Below are positions 16,641 to 25,381 of a stretch of DNA of 64,000 nt, one piece after another (position 1 is the first letter of the stretch; every line of letters begins with the position of its first letter). The stretch is from an uncultured Rikenellaceae bacterium. GTDB lineage: Bacteria > Bacteroidota > Bacteroidia > Bacteroidales > Rikenellaceae. The position numbers were made by a program, and so were the translations under genes. The stretch covers positions 62,001 to 126,000 of the forward strand of contig CALUND010000017.1 in NCBI GenBank assembly GCA_944321925.1, read 5' to 3'. The notes beneath the pieces are model-generated. The model ran no database searches. It was not told where the DNA came from and saw only the letters and a program-made list of their open reading frames with translations.

Positions 16641-17993
16641 ATGAAAAAAATAGCCCTTCCGGAAGAGTATAGCCGCACGCTTCGTCTGGCGATTCCCGTC
16701 ACCCTGTCCCAGGCGGGCCAGCTCGTCGTGCAACTGGTCGACAACGCCATGGTGGGACGCCTCGGGGCCACGCCGCTCGCAGCCGTAGCTTTCGGAGGTA
16801 CGATGATCTTTTTCCTCTTTATTTTCGGAATGGGCATAGCGCTCGGATCGACGCCGCTGATCGGCGAGATGTTCGCACAGGGGCGCCACCGCATCTCAGC
16901 CTCCTACCTGCAGAACTCCGTGCTGCTCTATCTGCTGGTGGGGATCGGTATTTTTTGCCTGCAGTGGGCCGCCATTCCGCTCTTGCATCACCTCGGACAA
17001 CCCCGCGAAGTGGTGGAAGCCGCCATCCCCTACTACAAATACCTCATGTGGTCGATGATCCCGTTCATGCTCTTCTCGGCGTTCAAACAATTCCTCGAAG
17101 GGGTCGGCAACACGCGTGTAGCCATGGCGATCATCATTCTTTCGAACCTCATCAACGTACTGTTCAACTGGCTTCTCATCTACGGCAAATGCGGATTTCC
17201 CGCCATGGGTGCGGCCGGGGCCGGACTCGCCACACTTATTTCACGCATCTGCACTCCGATCCTGATCATTGCCTATTTCCTGCATAATCCCTCGTTCCGG
17301 CGCTACCTTGCTTTCTGCAACCTGCGCGGTTTTTCGGTTGCGCGGATCCGGTCCTTGCTGGAGGTCGGGCTGCCCATTTCGGCCCAGATGACACTCGAAG
17401 GAGGTGTTTTCGCCATAACGGGCGTCATGATGGGGTGGATCAGTACCGTAGCCCTTGCCGCCAACCAGATCGCCATCGTCATGTCGAACATGGCCTTCAT
17501 GATCGTTCTGAGCATTGCTTCGGCCACCACCATTCGCGTCAGCCACGCCTACGGAGTGAACGATCCGGCGGCCATCCGACGCATAGCCTCTTCCTCCTAC
17601 CGAATCGGTCTGGCATGGAACAGTTTCACGATTCTGGTCTTCGTTCTGTTGCGTCATTGGCTTCCCATGGTCTTCACGGCCGATGCCGAGGTGATCCGCA
17701 CCACAGCCAACCTGCTCATTTTCGTCGCGCTTTTCCAGATATCCGACGGACTGCAATGTATCTCCGTCGGCATTTTGCGCGGCATGCAGGACGTACGCGC
17801 CACGGTAGTCATCGCCTTTATCTCCTACGTAGTGATCAATTTCCCGGTCGGTTACATCTGCGCCTTCGTATTCGGATTCGGACCGGAAGGGCTCTGGCTG
17901 GGATATATTTTCGGGCTTTCGATCGCGGCCTACCTGCTCAATCGTCGCTACAGACGGCTCATCGCCCGTACCGAAGGAGCGATACGCAGTTGA
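16641..17993 (+). CDS. MATE family multidrug/cation efflux transporter
   Basis: A 450-residue inner-membrane protein with about twelve hydrophobic helices and the duplicated MatE architecture. Family features include PVTLSQAGQLVVQLVDNAMV at the N-terminus, VAFGGTMIFFLFIFGMGIALG, and the internal repeat around residues 245-300 (LLEVGLPISAQMTLEGGVFA, ALAANQIAIVMSNMAFMI). MATE proteins export drugs or metabolites in exchange for Na+ or H+. The ATG at 16641 follows the promoter almost immediately; an upstream in-frame start at 16602 would lie inside the promoter and is rejected. Confidence 0.9.
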   Translation: MKKIALPEEYSRTLRLAIPVTLSQAGQLVVQLVDNAMVGRLGATPLAAVAFGGTMIFFLFIFGMGIALGSTPLIGEMFAQGRHRISASYLQNSVLLYLLVGIGIFCLQWAAIPLLHHLGQPREVVEAAIPYYKYLMWSMIPFMLFSAFKQFLEGVGNTRVAMAIIILSNLINVLFNWLLIYGKCGFPAMGAAGAGLATLISRICTPILIIAYFLHNPSFRRYLAFCNLRGFSVARIRSLLEVGLPISAQMTLEGGVFAITGVMMGWISTVALAANQIAIVMSNMAFMIVLSIASATTIRVSHAYGVNDPAAIRRIASSSYRIGLAWNSFTILVFVLLRHWLPMVFTADAEVIRTTANLLIFVALFQISDGLQCISVGILRGMQDVRATVVIAFISYVVINFPVGYICAFVFGFGPEGLWLGYIFGLSIAAYLLNRRYRRLIARTEGAIRS

Positions 17994-18028
17994 TCGCCTG
18001 CACCGAAAGCGCATTCGGAAAATATTCG

Positions 18029-18037
18029 TATATTTGC
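18029..18037 (+). promoter_or_regulatory. Putative promoter (-7) of ricT-gldH-trmB
   Basis: TATATTTGC matches TAnnTTTG exactly, about 65 bases before the ricT ATG and 36 bases after the end of the MATE gene. No convincing -33 TTTG is seen. Confidence 0.5.
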
Positions 18038-18101
18038 TTCTTGGAATAATATATAGTGTGGCCGGAGAGACTTCATTGCCCGGCCGGAAAACCGACAACC
18101 G

Positions 18102-19505
18102 ATGGAACAAAAAAAAGATAAATGTCAGCTCGACATGGGTCGCGGGTGCGAATTCTGCGACTGCGGCGAGGGTGCAGAAGCCATCGTCTCCGAGGGGTGT
18201 TTCAAACTCCACGAGACCGACTGGCTCGCCGCCTATCCCGAAAATATCCCCAGCGACATCTATGAAGTCCGTTTCAAGAATACCCGCAAGAGTTTCTACC
18301 GCAACGTCTACAACCTTCCGCTGAAGCAGGGCGATATCGTCGCCGTAGAGGCGTCGCCGGGGCACGATATCGGCATCATTTCGCTGACAGGCGACATGGT
18401 GGCCAAACAGATGCGCCGCACGGGATTCAATCCGCAGAACGGCGAATTCAAAAAGATCTACCGCAAGGCCAAACCCTACGACATCGAGAAGTGGCAGGAG
18501 GCGATCGCCCTGGAACACGACACGATGATCCGTTCGCGCCGCATCGCCGCCGACATGCAGCTCAACATGAAGATCGGCGACGTGGAGTACCAGGGCGACA
18601 AGATCAAAGCCATCTTCTATTACATAGCCGACGAACGGGTCGATTTCCGCGAGTTGATCAAAGTATTTGCCGAACAGTTCCGCATCAAGGTGGAGATGAA
18701 GCAGATCGGGGCACGACAGGAGGCGGGACGCATCGGTGGTCTGGGAGCCTGCGGCAGACAGCTCTGCTGCGCCTCGTGGATGTCGAATTTCTCCTCGGTC
18801 ACCACGAATGCGGCACGCACGCAGAATCTGTCGCTCAACCCCCAGAAACTGGCGGGTCAGTGCAGCAAATTGAAATGCTGTCTGGTCTACGAGCTCGACA
18901 CCTATATCGATGCCCGTAAGGCATTCCCGCGCATCACCCAACCGCTCCAGACGCTCGATGCCGATTACTACCTGATCTCTTCCGACATCTTGGCAGGAAC
19001 GATGAGTTTCAGCAGCGATCCGCATGCTCCGGTCGGTAACGTGACGCTGCCCATCCACAAAGTGAAGGAGATCATCGAGATGAACCGACAGGGCACAAAA
19101 CCCGACTCGATCGCCGCTTTCGAAACGGTCAAGGAGGAGACGCCGGAACTCGATTTTGCCGGAACGATTGAAGAGGAGAGCATCACCCGATTCGATTCTG
19201 CCAAGAAAAAGAACCGGAGACGCAAATCGCAAAACAAGGCGAAAGGCGATCGCCCCCGGGAAGATCGCAACGGGACAGAAAACCGCAATAGATCGGAGAA
19301 TCGCAACGGCGAGCGGAAATCCACTCAGGAAAAGCAGGAGAAGCAGGAAAAACCGAAGACCCGCAATGCCGATTCGCCGAAAAGGCGGGAAGAACGACCC
19401 GAAGGTTCGGGAAACCGCCGCAATCCGAGACGAAATAATCGCAATCATCACGGAGAGAGCCGATCGAACGATGCTCCACGCAATAAAGAGAAAAAAGGAG
19501 AGTAG
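18102..19505 (+). CDS. ricT: PSP1-domain protein, RicT (YaaT) family
   Basis: A 467-residue cytoplasmic protein of the RicT/YaaT family, whose Bacillus member belongs to an Fe-S-containing complex that affects RNA processing and development. Features in order: a Cys-rich N-terminus (CQLDMGRGCEFCDC), a PSP1 domain through about residue 210, and conserved Cys clusters GACGRQLCCASWMSNFSS and CSKLKCCLVYELD. The last 100 or so residues form a highly charged, low-complexity tail rich in Lys, Arg, Glu and Asn, not part of the core family. The RicA and RicF partners known from Firmicutes are not seen here. It overlaps the downstream gldH start by 35 bases. Confidence 0.88.
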   Translation: MEQKKDKCQLDMGRGCEFCDCGEGAEAIVSEGCFKLHETDWLAAYPENIPSDIYEVRFKNTRKSFYRNVYNLPLKQGDIVAVEASPGHDIGIISLTGDMVAKQMRRTGFNPQNGEFKKIYRKAKPYDIEKWQEAIALEHDTMIRSRRIAADMQLNMKIGDVEYQGDKIKAIFYYIADERVDFRELIKVFAEQFRIKVEMKQIGARQEAGRIGGLGACGRQLCCASWMSNFSSVTTNAARTQNLSLNPQKLAGQCSKLKCCLVYELDTYIDARKAFPRITQPLQTLDADYYLISSDILAGTMSFSSDPHAPVGNVTLPIHKVKEIIEMNRQGTKPDSIAAFETVKEETPELDFAGTIEEESITRFDSAKKKNRRRKSQNKAKGDRPREDRNGTENRNRSENRNGERKSTQEKQEKQEKPKTRNADSPKRREERPEGSGNRRNPRRNNRNHHGESRSNDAPRNKEKKGE

Positions 19506-19977
19506 TTCCTCCCGGAGCAGTGCTCGGCATTTTGCCGGGGAGCTATTGGCGCTACTTTCGATCTTCGTGGCGACGACAGGATGTCTCTCTCCGCATCAAA
19601 GCGATGCCGTTGCGGTTTCGCCCAACGGGTGGGATTCCTCCGAGCCGGCGAACCTGCAGCTGTATAACGACGACACACTCTCGTTGCGCGACATGTCGTT
19701 GATCCTGCACCACGCTTCGGAACGGCACTCCCGGGAGATTTCGTTCGTCATTCTGGCCGAATCGCCCTCCGGAATCCGCGCCTGCGACACGCTGAACGCG
19801 ACGCTGCGGCAAGATCGGCCTTCGGCGACTCTTTCGGAAACCATTCTGCCATTACGCACCGATGTCCGCCTCTCCGAGACAGGAGAATACCGTTTCCACA
19901 TCGTACCGCTCCGAACTTTGCAATCGATCTGGAGCGTGGGAGTCGATTTTGTACCCGCCTCACCAACGAATGAATAA
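19471..19977 (+). CDS. gldH: GldH-type lipoprotein
   Basis: A 168-residue lipoprotein. A basic N-terminus (KRKKESSSSR) is followed by a hydrophobic helix and a lipobox ending in Cys (VATTGC, about residue 36), then a beta-rich domain (LQLYNDDTLSLRDMSLILHH, EISFVILAESPSG, YRFHIVPLRTLQSIWSVGVD) resembling GldH of the Bacteroidetes gliding/type IX secretion set. The assignment leans on this pattern and on the common ricT-gldH neighbourhood in Bacteroidetes. ATG 19471 overlaps ricT; the start is uncertain because this leaves about 20 residues ahead of the hydrophobic core. Followed 14 bases later by trmB. In gut Bacteroidales its role need not be gliding. Confidence 0.65.
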   Translation: MLHAIKRKKESSSSRSSARHFAGELLALLSIFVATTGCLSPHQSDAVAVSPNGWDSSEPANLQLYNDDTLSLRDMSLILHHASERHSREISFVILAESPSGIRACDTLNATLRQDRPSATLSETILPLRTDVRLSETGEYRFHIVPLRTLQSIWSVGVDFVPASPTNE

Positions 19978-19991
19978 AACACAAAGAACCC

Positions 19992-20717
19992 ATGGGAAAA
20001 AACAAAGCTCGTCGTTTTGCCGAGAACCTCACCTTCCGCAACCTCATACAGCCCGAATTTGAGACCATTTTCCATCGCGATCACCCCTTGAAAGGGCATT
20101 GGCACGACTCGTTTTTCGGCAACGACCGACCGATCGTACTCGAATTGGGATGCGGTCGAGGAGAATATACGGTGGCTCTCGGTTCGGCCCACCCGGAATG
20201 CAACTACATCGGGATCGACATCAAGGGAGCCCGCATGTGGCGCGGAGCCAAAACGGCAACCGAAATGGAATTGGGCAATGTCGGGTTTCTGCGGACGCGC
20301 ATCGAATTCATCGCCTCGTTTTTCGGTCCGGGAGAGGTTTCTGAGATCTGGATCACCTTTCCCGATCCCCAGCTCAAAGCCAATCGGATCAAGAAACGTC
20401 TCACGGCCCCCGACTTTCTGGCACTCTATGCCGGTTTTCTCATGCCGGGCGGATCGATTCACCTGAAGACCGATTCGCAGCGGCTCCATGCCTACACCAA
20501 AGAGGTGATCCGACAGAACGGACTCCCCTGCTCCGTCTGCTCCGACGACATCGACCGCGACGGACTCGTGGACGAGAATCTGTCGATCCAAACAGCCTAC
20601 GAACGAAAATTCCGGGCGGTCGGATTACCCATCACCTACCTGCGGTTCGAATTGGGCTCCTGCCGCACCTTCCAGGTGGAATACGACGAATCGGAACTGC
20701 CTGCAGAGATTCGTTGA
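19992..20717 (+). CDS. trmB: tRNA (guanine-N7-)-methyltransferase
   Basis: SAM-dependent enzyme that methylates N7 of G46 in tRNA. The 241-residue protein has the SAM-binding loop VLELGCGRGEYT at residues 49-60, a conserved acidic YIGIDIKGARMWRGAK segment, and the TrmB signature WITFPDPQLKANRIKKRL near residue 125. An extended C-terminus (RFELGSCRTFQVEYDESELP) is present. It is the last gene of the ricT-gldH-trmB run. Confidence 0.93.
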   Translation: MGKNKARRFAENLTFRNLIQPEFETIFHRDHPLKGHWHDSFFGNDRPIVLELGCGRGEYTVALGSAHPECNYIGIDIKGARMWRGAKTATEMELGNVGFLRTRIEFIASFFGPGEVSEIWITFPDPQLKANRIKKRLTAPDFLALYAGFLMPGGSIHLKTDSQRLHAYTKEVIRQNGLPCSVCSDDIDRDGLVDENLSIQTAYERKFRAVGLPITYLRFELGSCRTFQVEYDESELPAEIR

Positions 20718-20833
20718 CCCTTCGAGGGGCTCAGGCAGCGGCTCCAGCAAGCCGATCGATACGATTCGAAGGCTCATATCACGACCTCGGCGACCGAAGT
20801 CCGAGCATTTTTCTTCGGTCCATAGGTTCGATC

Positions 20834-20887
20834 CATCCCTCGCATCCCTCGCATCCCTCGCATCCCTCGCATTCCTCGCATCCCTCG
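20834..20887. repeat. 9-bp minisatellite, six copies
   Basis: Six head-to-tail copies of CATCCCTCG, five exact and one (copy 5) with a single C-to-T change. The array is intergenic and its copy number is likely to vary between strains by slippage. Confidence 0.9.
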
Positions 20888-21003
20888 CATCTCCCTGCGC
20901 ACCGCCGATGAAACCTTGCAAAATTTCGGGATCGTCTTAACCTGTTTTCATCTTCTTTATCCCTTTCCCCCGAAAAAGACGTTGCACTACCAGCACAAAA
21001 AAA

Positions 21004-21049
21004 TCCGGAGAAAGCAGCCGCACCAAAGCACATAACTACTTTCTCCGGA
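21004..21049 (-). terminator. Probable terminator of the GH97-GH2 unit
   Basis: Perfect 11-bp arms (21004-21014, 21039-21049) with a 24-base loop, followed on the minus strand by seven consecutive T. It lies about 140 bases past the GH2 stop codon. Confidence 0.6.
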
Positions 21050-21185
21050 CAAACTCGTTCTCTTCGAACGCCAGCGTCCTTTTCGAGACCGCGCGATCGG
21101 AACAACTCCCCGCAACCCTACGTACGCCCCGTCATCGAACCGGACATCACGCAGTACCTATTGAGGTCGCGGATCTCAGTCCGAT

Positions 21186-23012
21186 CTATTTGCGATTCCG
21201 ACGTTTTTTCTTTGCCATCGGTTCTTTCGAGAAGATCGAATGGATCACCTCCATGTCAAACTTCGGCGTACGGTCATAGAAATAGATGCCGTTCTGTTCC
21301 TGCTCCACATCGGTCAACTGCGTGTAGCAATATCCGCAGATGTTGGGATTGTCCACCAACGCATCGACCTGACCGCGAAGCCGGGCATAAAACTCCTCCA
21401 GCGAACGAGGCGCATCGCCATATCCCCAGGATTCGGTTCTGACATCCTGTTCCTGACGTTCGGGATTCCACTTGATTCCGCCGAACTCATCGACGAAATA
21501 GGGTTGGCCGCCATACTCGACGCCATCCAGTTTCGCATGGCCGTAATAACGGGGATTCCCCTCATCGAATGCCATCTGTTCGGCCAGTTTGGTCGGATCC
21601 TGTTCATAATTGTGCACGGTCCATATATCGGTCCGATACATCGAGCCTCCGCTGGCCGTGCTCACAGGACGCGTTCTGTCGAGCAGATGGGTCAGTCGCC
21701 AGAGCTCCTCGTTGAGTCTTTTGTACTCTTCGACCGGTTTTACGCCCCACGCTTCATTCATGGGAGTCCATGCAATGATCGACGGATGGTTCATGTCGCG
21801 TTTCACATTGTCGGTCCACTCGGTGAGCAACACCCGGGCCGCAGCCGGATTGACACGATTGCAGCCCCAGTCGCTCGCCTCTCCGAACGTGACGTAACCG
21901 AGGCGATCGGCCCAATAATGGAACCGCTCCTCGAACACCTTCTGGTGGAGCCTTGCGCCGTTGAATCCGGCAGCCTTCGACAACTCGATATCGCGTCGCA
22001 GAGCCTCGTCGGAGGGAGCCGTCCAGATCCCGTCGGGATAGAATCCCTGATCGAGCACCATCCTCAGGAAGAAGGGTTTGTTATTCAGATAGAGTTTATT
22101 GCCCTCGATGTGGAATTTTCGCATACCGGCATAGGAGTAGACATGGTCGACCGTACGTCCGCGCTCATCGAGCACCTCGAACTCCACGCCATAGAGGAAC
22201 GGGGATTCCGGGCTCCAGAGTTTCGGCTTTTTCAGCGGGAGGGTCACAATCGTGCTATTGGAGGCGTTCACCTCGCTTTGGGCTACGATTTTCCGCCCCT
22301 CTTTCACGGTCACCAACAATTTCTGACCTTCAGTCAGGCCATAAAATTCCGGAGTAAAGAAGAAGGCTCCTCGGTCGACATCCGGGATGATCTCCACCCG
22401 ACGCAGACCATGCGGATCGACCGGTTCCATCCAGACGGTTTGCCAGATACCGGTGGATCGTGTGTAGAAACAGCCGTGCGATTCGGGCAAAGTGCTCTGC
22501 TTCCCGGCAGGCTGCACGCCGGAACGAATGTCGTCCTCGACATAGACCACCAAATTGTGCTTCGTCCCGGGCTTTACCACCGGAGTCAGATCGATGGTAA
22601 AGGAGGATGTTCCGCCCGTATGTCCGCCGACCGACTTGCCGTCCACGAACACCTCGCAACGGAAATCGACAGCCCCGAAGTGCAACAGGATCAATTTGTC
22701 GTCCCACTCTGCCGGGATTTCAATCGGTCGGGCATACCAGACGGCCTTCGTAAAATCTCTGCGGCCGATTCCGGAGAGTTCGCTTTCCGGGACGAACGGA
22801 ACGATGATCGAACGATCGAACTGTTCCGCCGTTTGCCAGCCCAACTCACGGCCCTTCATTTCGTCATCGAACGAGAAACTCCAGGTTCCGTTGAGGTTGA
22901 TCCACTGCTGCCGTTCAAACTGAGGCCGGGGATACTCCGGCCGCGGTTCCGCAGCCTGCAAGCCGCTGCAGCAAGCCGCCAAGAGAGAAAGCGCACAAAC
23001 AAACTTTTTCAT
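21186..23012 (-). CDS. Glycoside hydrolase family 2 (beta-galactosidase-like)
   Basis: A 608-residue exported GH2 enzyme. A signal sequence (MKKFVCALSLLAAC) could be a short lipoprotein signal with Cys14 or a type I signal cleaved near residue 20. Then come the jelly-roll sugar-binding domain (about 35-200), the immunoglobulin-like domain (about 205-300) and the TIM barrel. Predicted catalytic residues are Glu420 in PMNEAWG (acid/base) and Glu509 in FVDEFGG (nucleophile). GH2 members cleave beta-galactosides, beta-mannosides or beta-glucuronides; the substrate is not evident. It follows a GH97 gene by 23 bases in the same unit. A Lys/Arg-rich end (KKKRRNRK) is unusual. Confidence 0.88.
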   Translation of the reverse strand: MKKFVCALSLLAACCSGLQAAEPRPEYPRPQFERQQWINLNGTWSFSFDDEMKGRELGWQTAEQFDRSIIVPFVPESELSGIGRRDFTKAVWYARPIEIPAEWDDKLILLHFGAVDFRCEVFVDGKSVGGHTGGTSSFTIDLTPVVKPGTKHNLVVYVEDDIRSGVQPAGKQSTLPESHGCFYTRSTGIWQTVWMEPVDPHGLRRVEIIPDVDRGAFFFTPEFYGLTEGQKLLVTVKEGRKIVAQSEVNASNSTIVTLPLKKPKLWSPESPFLYGVEFEVLDERGRTVDHVYSYAGMRKFHIEGNKLYLNNKPFFLRMVLDQGFYPDGIWTAPSDEALRRDIELSKAAGFNGARLHQKVFEERFHYWADRLGYVTFGEASDWGCNRVNPAAARVLLTEWTDNVKRDMNHPSIIAWTPMNEAWGVKPVEEYKRLNEELWRLTHLLDRTRPVSTASGGSMYRTDIWTVHNYEQDPTKLAEQMAFDEGNPRYYGHAKLDGVEYGGQPYFVDEFGGIKWNPERQEQDVRTESWGYGDAPRSLEEFYARLRGQVDALVDNPNICGYCYTQLTDVEQEQNGIYFYDRTPKFDMEVIHSIFSKEPMAKKKRRNRK

Positions 23013-23035
23013 CTCGATCCAAGGTTTTTCGATTG

Positions 23036-25033
23036 TTATTTCGATTTGGTAAGTATCATGGCGAATCCGCCTCCGTTGGCCATGTCGACGGTCAGCGTAG
23101 TCGACTGGTTCACCGTGCGCACTTCGCGTCGGTAATCCTCTCCGACCCGATTGGCATTCACGCCATCGGTCAGGATTTCGGCCTCGTACATTCCATCGCC
23201 AAGGAACGTGAGGGGCAATTCGATCGTGCGACCGGTCCAGTTCGTGAGACCGCCCACATACCATGTGCCCTCTTTTTCACGGGCCGTAACGATGTATTCG
23301 CCCACTTTGCCCTGCAGCACGACCGTACGATCGGGATTGGTCGGGATGCGTGCGATGAACTGCGTCACTTCCGGTTCGTTCTTGTAGTTGACCGGAGTAT
23401 CGCAAAGCATTACCAGCGGCGAGTCGAACACGACATAGGTACCGATCTGATGGCAACGGGTTCCCTGACTCATCGGCGTGCTGTAAATCGAGCGGAAATT
23501 CGTCTTGTTCGCATTACGCATCGCCCCCTGCGTATAGTCTGCCGGACCGGGAACCATGCGGATGAAAGGCATCGTCACATCGTAAAGCGGCATGTCGGGA
23601 TTGCTCCATTTCAACTGTTCCAGACCAAAGACGCCCTCGAAATTCAGCACATTCGGATAGGTACGGTTCAATCCGGTCGGTTTATACATACCGTGGAAAT
23701 CGATGACCATTTTGTTGCGTGCCGCAGCATCGGATATGCGATAGATCATCTCCACGGCCTTCTGATCCGTACGATCGATAAAGTCCACCTTCCAGCCGGC
23801 GACACCCAGATCGCCATAATATTTCATCGCCTCCTCGAGCTTGTCGTCGAGCACATTTGCAACGACCCAGAGGATTACCTTCACATCCTTGCTCTTGGCG
23901 TAGTCCACGATCTCCTTCACATCGATTTCAGGGATCGACTTCATCACATCGCCCTCTTTGGGAGGCGACCAGCCCTCATCGAGAATGATATATTCCAGGT
24001 CATACTCGGCTGCGAAGTCGACGAAATATTTATAGGTTTCGGTATTGATCCCCACTTTGAAATCGACATGCGAGATGCTCCAGTCGTTCCACCAGTCCCA
24101 TGCCGAATGGCCCGGAACGATCCACGAAGGATCGGCAATCCGACAGGGAGCGCCGAGGGCATAGACCAGATCGTTGGTCGGCAGTTCACGATCCTCTTTC
24201 GCAAAGGCGATCACTCGCCAGGGGAAGGTACGCTCTCCGGAGAAGCGAGCGATGTAATCTTCCGTAGCAACGATTTTTTCCTGGCAACGGGTCGGCAGGA
24301 AGATCGACTCTTTGGGGTATTTCGGGAAACGTCCCGCAAAACCGCCCTGTTCCGCATTCGCGGCCACCAGCATGCCGGGATACGACTCGAGATCGGATTC
24401 CGTCACCAACACCTTGCCGCGCTCGCCGAGGTCCACCAATACAGGCAGGAAAGCGAGATTTTCCGGATTGAACTGACTGATCGGGGTATACGTGTAGATC
24501 GATTCCCAGGAGTCTTTGAACGGTTCCTTTGTATTGCGGCAATAGGGGACCCATGCCTTATAATCGGCGTCGAAATTGATTTCGGCCACCTCGTCGTCGA
24601 CCGTCACGACATCCTCGTCTTTAAGGCGGGAATAGAAACGCCATGCAACGCCGTTATCGAATACACGGAACTGCACGCCGTAATCCCGACACGAAAGGTC
24701 CATCTGCCAACAATCGACCGTCACCTCTTTCGATCGATGAGACGGCGAGGGTATCGTCTCCCGGATGTGGGAAGATTTAAAGCGCAGTTTTGCATTTTCG
24801 CCCCAGATTGTTTCGCCGTTGTTCAGTTTCATGGCGATTTGGGAAGGAGCCACGAGTACCTTGCCTTCACGTTCGACCGAATAGGTCAACTGATCGCCCG
24901 CCGTGACCTTCACGACAATCTTTCCGTCGGGAGAGCTCATACGATATGTCTTGTCTGCCGCTTCGGCATGCGTCACAAACAGGACTGCCACAACGAGCAT
25001 CATCCCTTTAAACAAACTCTTCATAAGCATCAT
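23036..25033 (-). CDS. Glycoside hydrolase family 97, retaining-type (alpha-galactosidase-like)
   Basis: A 665-residue exported GH97 enzyme with a signal peptide (cleavage near THAEA at residue 25), a beta-sandwich N-terminal domain, a TIM barrel with WDWWNDWSISH and ILDEGWSPPKEGD, and a C-terminal beta domain. GH97 splits into inverting alpha-glucosidases with a Glu base and retaining enzymes with an Asp nucleophile. Here the site reads GVAGWKVDFID, giving Asp417, which matches the retaining alpha-galactosidase subgroup (family knowledge). ATG 25033 is given; ATG 25024 would yield a more standard signal peptide. It is the first gene of a two-gene unit with GH2, without SusC/SusD partners. 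Confidence 0.88.
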   Translation of the reverse strand: MMLMKSLFKGMMLVVAVLFVTHAEAADKTYRMSSPDGKIVVKVTAGDQLTYSVEREGKVLVAPSQIAMKLNNGETIWGENAKLRFKSSHIRETIPSPSHRSKEVTVDCWQMDLSCRDYGVQFRVFDNGVAWRFYSRLKDEDVVTVDDEVAEINFDADYKAWVPYCRNTKEPFKDSWESIYTYTPISQFNPENLAFLPVLVDLGERGKVLVTESDLESYPGMLVAANAEQGGFAGRFPKYPKESIFLPTRCQEKIVATEDYIARFSGERTFPWRVIAFAKEDRELPTNDLVYALGAPCRIADPSWIVPGHSAWDWWNDWSISHVDFKVGINTETYKYFVDFAAEYDLEYIILDEGWSPPKEGDVMKSIPEIDVKEIVDYAKSKDVKVILWVVANVLDDKLEEAMKYYGDLGVAGWKVDFIDRTDQKAVEMIYRISDAAARNKMVIDFHGMYKPTGLNRTYPNVLNFEGVFGLEQLKWSNPDMPLYDVTMPFIRMVPGPADYTQGAMRNANKTNFRSIYSTPMSQGTRCHQIGTYVVFDSPLVMLCDTPVNYKNEPEVTQFIARIPTNPDRTVVLQGKVGEYIVTAREKEGTWYVGGLTNWTGRTIELPLTFLGDGMYEAEILTDGVNANRVGEDYRREVRTVNQSTTLTVDMANGGGFAMILTKSK

Positions 25034-25381
25034 TTTTTAGGTTTTTCAGTTTTAGGTCTCAAATTATCTCTTTTTTCACCGGGGCGATACTAAACGCTCC
25101 GTAAGTATCGGCTTTCCGATCCCCATTAGAGGTCTACGTCCATTTCGGGAATTGGAATAAACGAATTTACAAAAAAAGGACGAATAAATAGTCCTATAAC
25201 GATAAATTCATGTGTCGTAACATTTATTCGTCCTTTTTATCGATGCACTGCATCGTCACGATTTATGGCGCGATCCCTCCGACATTCTTTCTTTTTCCTC
25301 CAAACATGATTTTCACACTTCTCTCATCTTCCACTCCTTTTTCCACCGGGGAAAAGAAAGGAGGTTCCCGCAACATTCCGT
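25034..25381. other. Intergenic stretch between nagB and GH97
   Basis: About 350 bases containing the 3' hairpin of the nagB unit (25173-25238). No exact TAnnTTTG promoter for the GH97 gene was recognised, and no short gene is credible. Confidence 0.5.
25173..25238 (-). terminator. Long-loop inverted repeat after nagB
   Basis: Perfect 17-bp arms (25173-25189 and 25222-25238) enclose 32 bases. On the minus strand the second arm is followed by further T residues, as for an intrinsic terminator of the nagB unit. The long loop is unusual; a remnant of a small inverted-repeat element is an alternative. Confidence 0.5.

Larger units (their letters stand above)
20718..21185. other. Intergenic stretch with minisatellite and terminator
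   Basis: About 470 bases between convergent trmB and the GH2 gene. It contains a six-copy 9-bp tandem repeat (20834-20887) and a hairpin followed by a T-run on the minus strand (21004-21049). A minus-strand frame across the repeat encodes an artificial Cys-Glu-Gly repetition and is not considered a gene. Confidence 0.6.

Noticed and set aside
17241..19451. Long minus-strand frame (736 codons) across the MATE and ricT genes
   Set aside because: It is antisense to two well-supported genes, has low-complexity Arg/Asp-rich content and no family motif; it is a shadow of codon usage.
19156..19470. N-terminal extension of the gldH frame
   Set aside because: It would be coded antisense-free but fully inside ricT in another frame, is Arg/Lys-rich and lacks any lipoprotein export logic; the lipobox needs a nearby start.
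20834..20887. Possible CRISPR array
   Set aside because: Units are only nine bases, directly adjacent, with no spacers, and no cas genes are present.
20779..21105. Minus-strand frame encoding a Cys-Glu-Gly repeat
   Set aside because: The repetition is simply the 9-bp minisatellite read in one frame, and the flanking residues match nothing recognisable.
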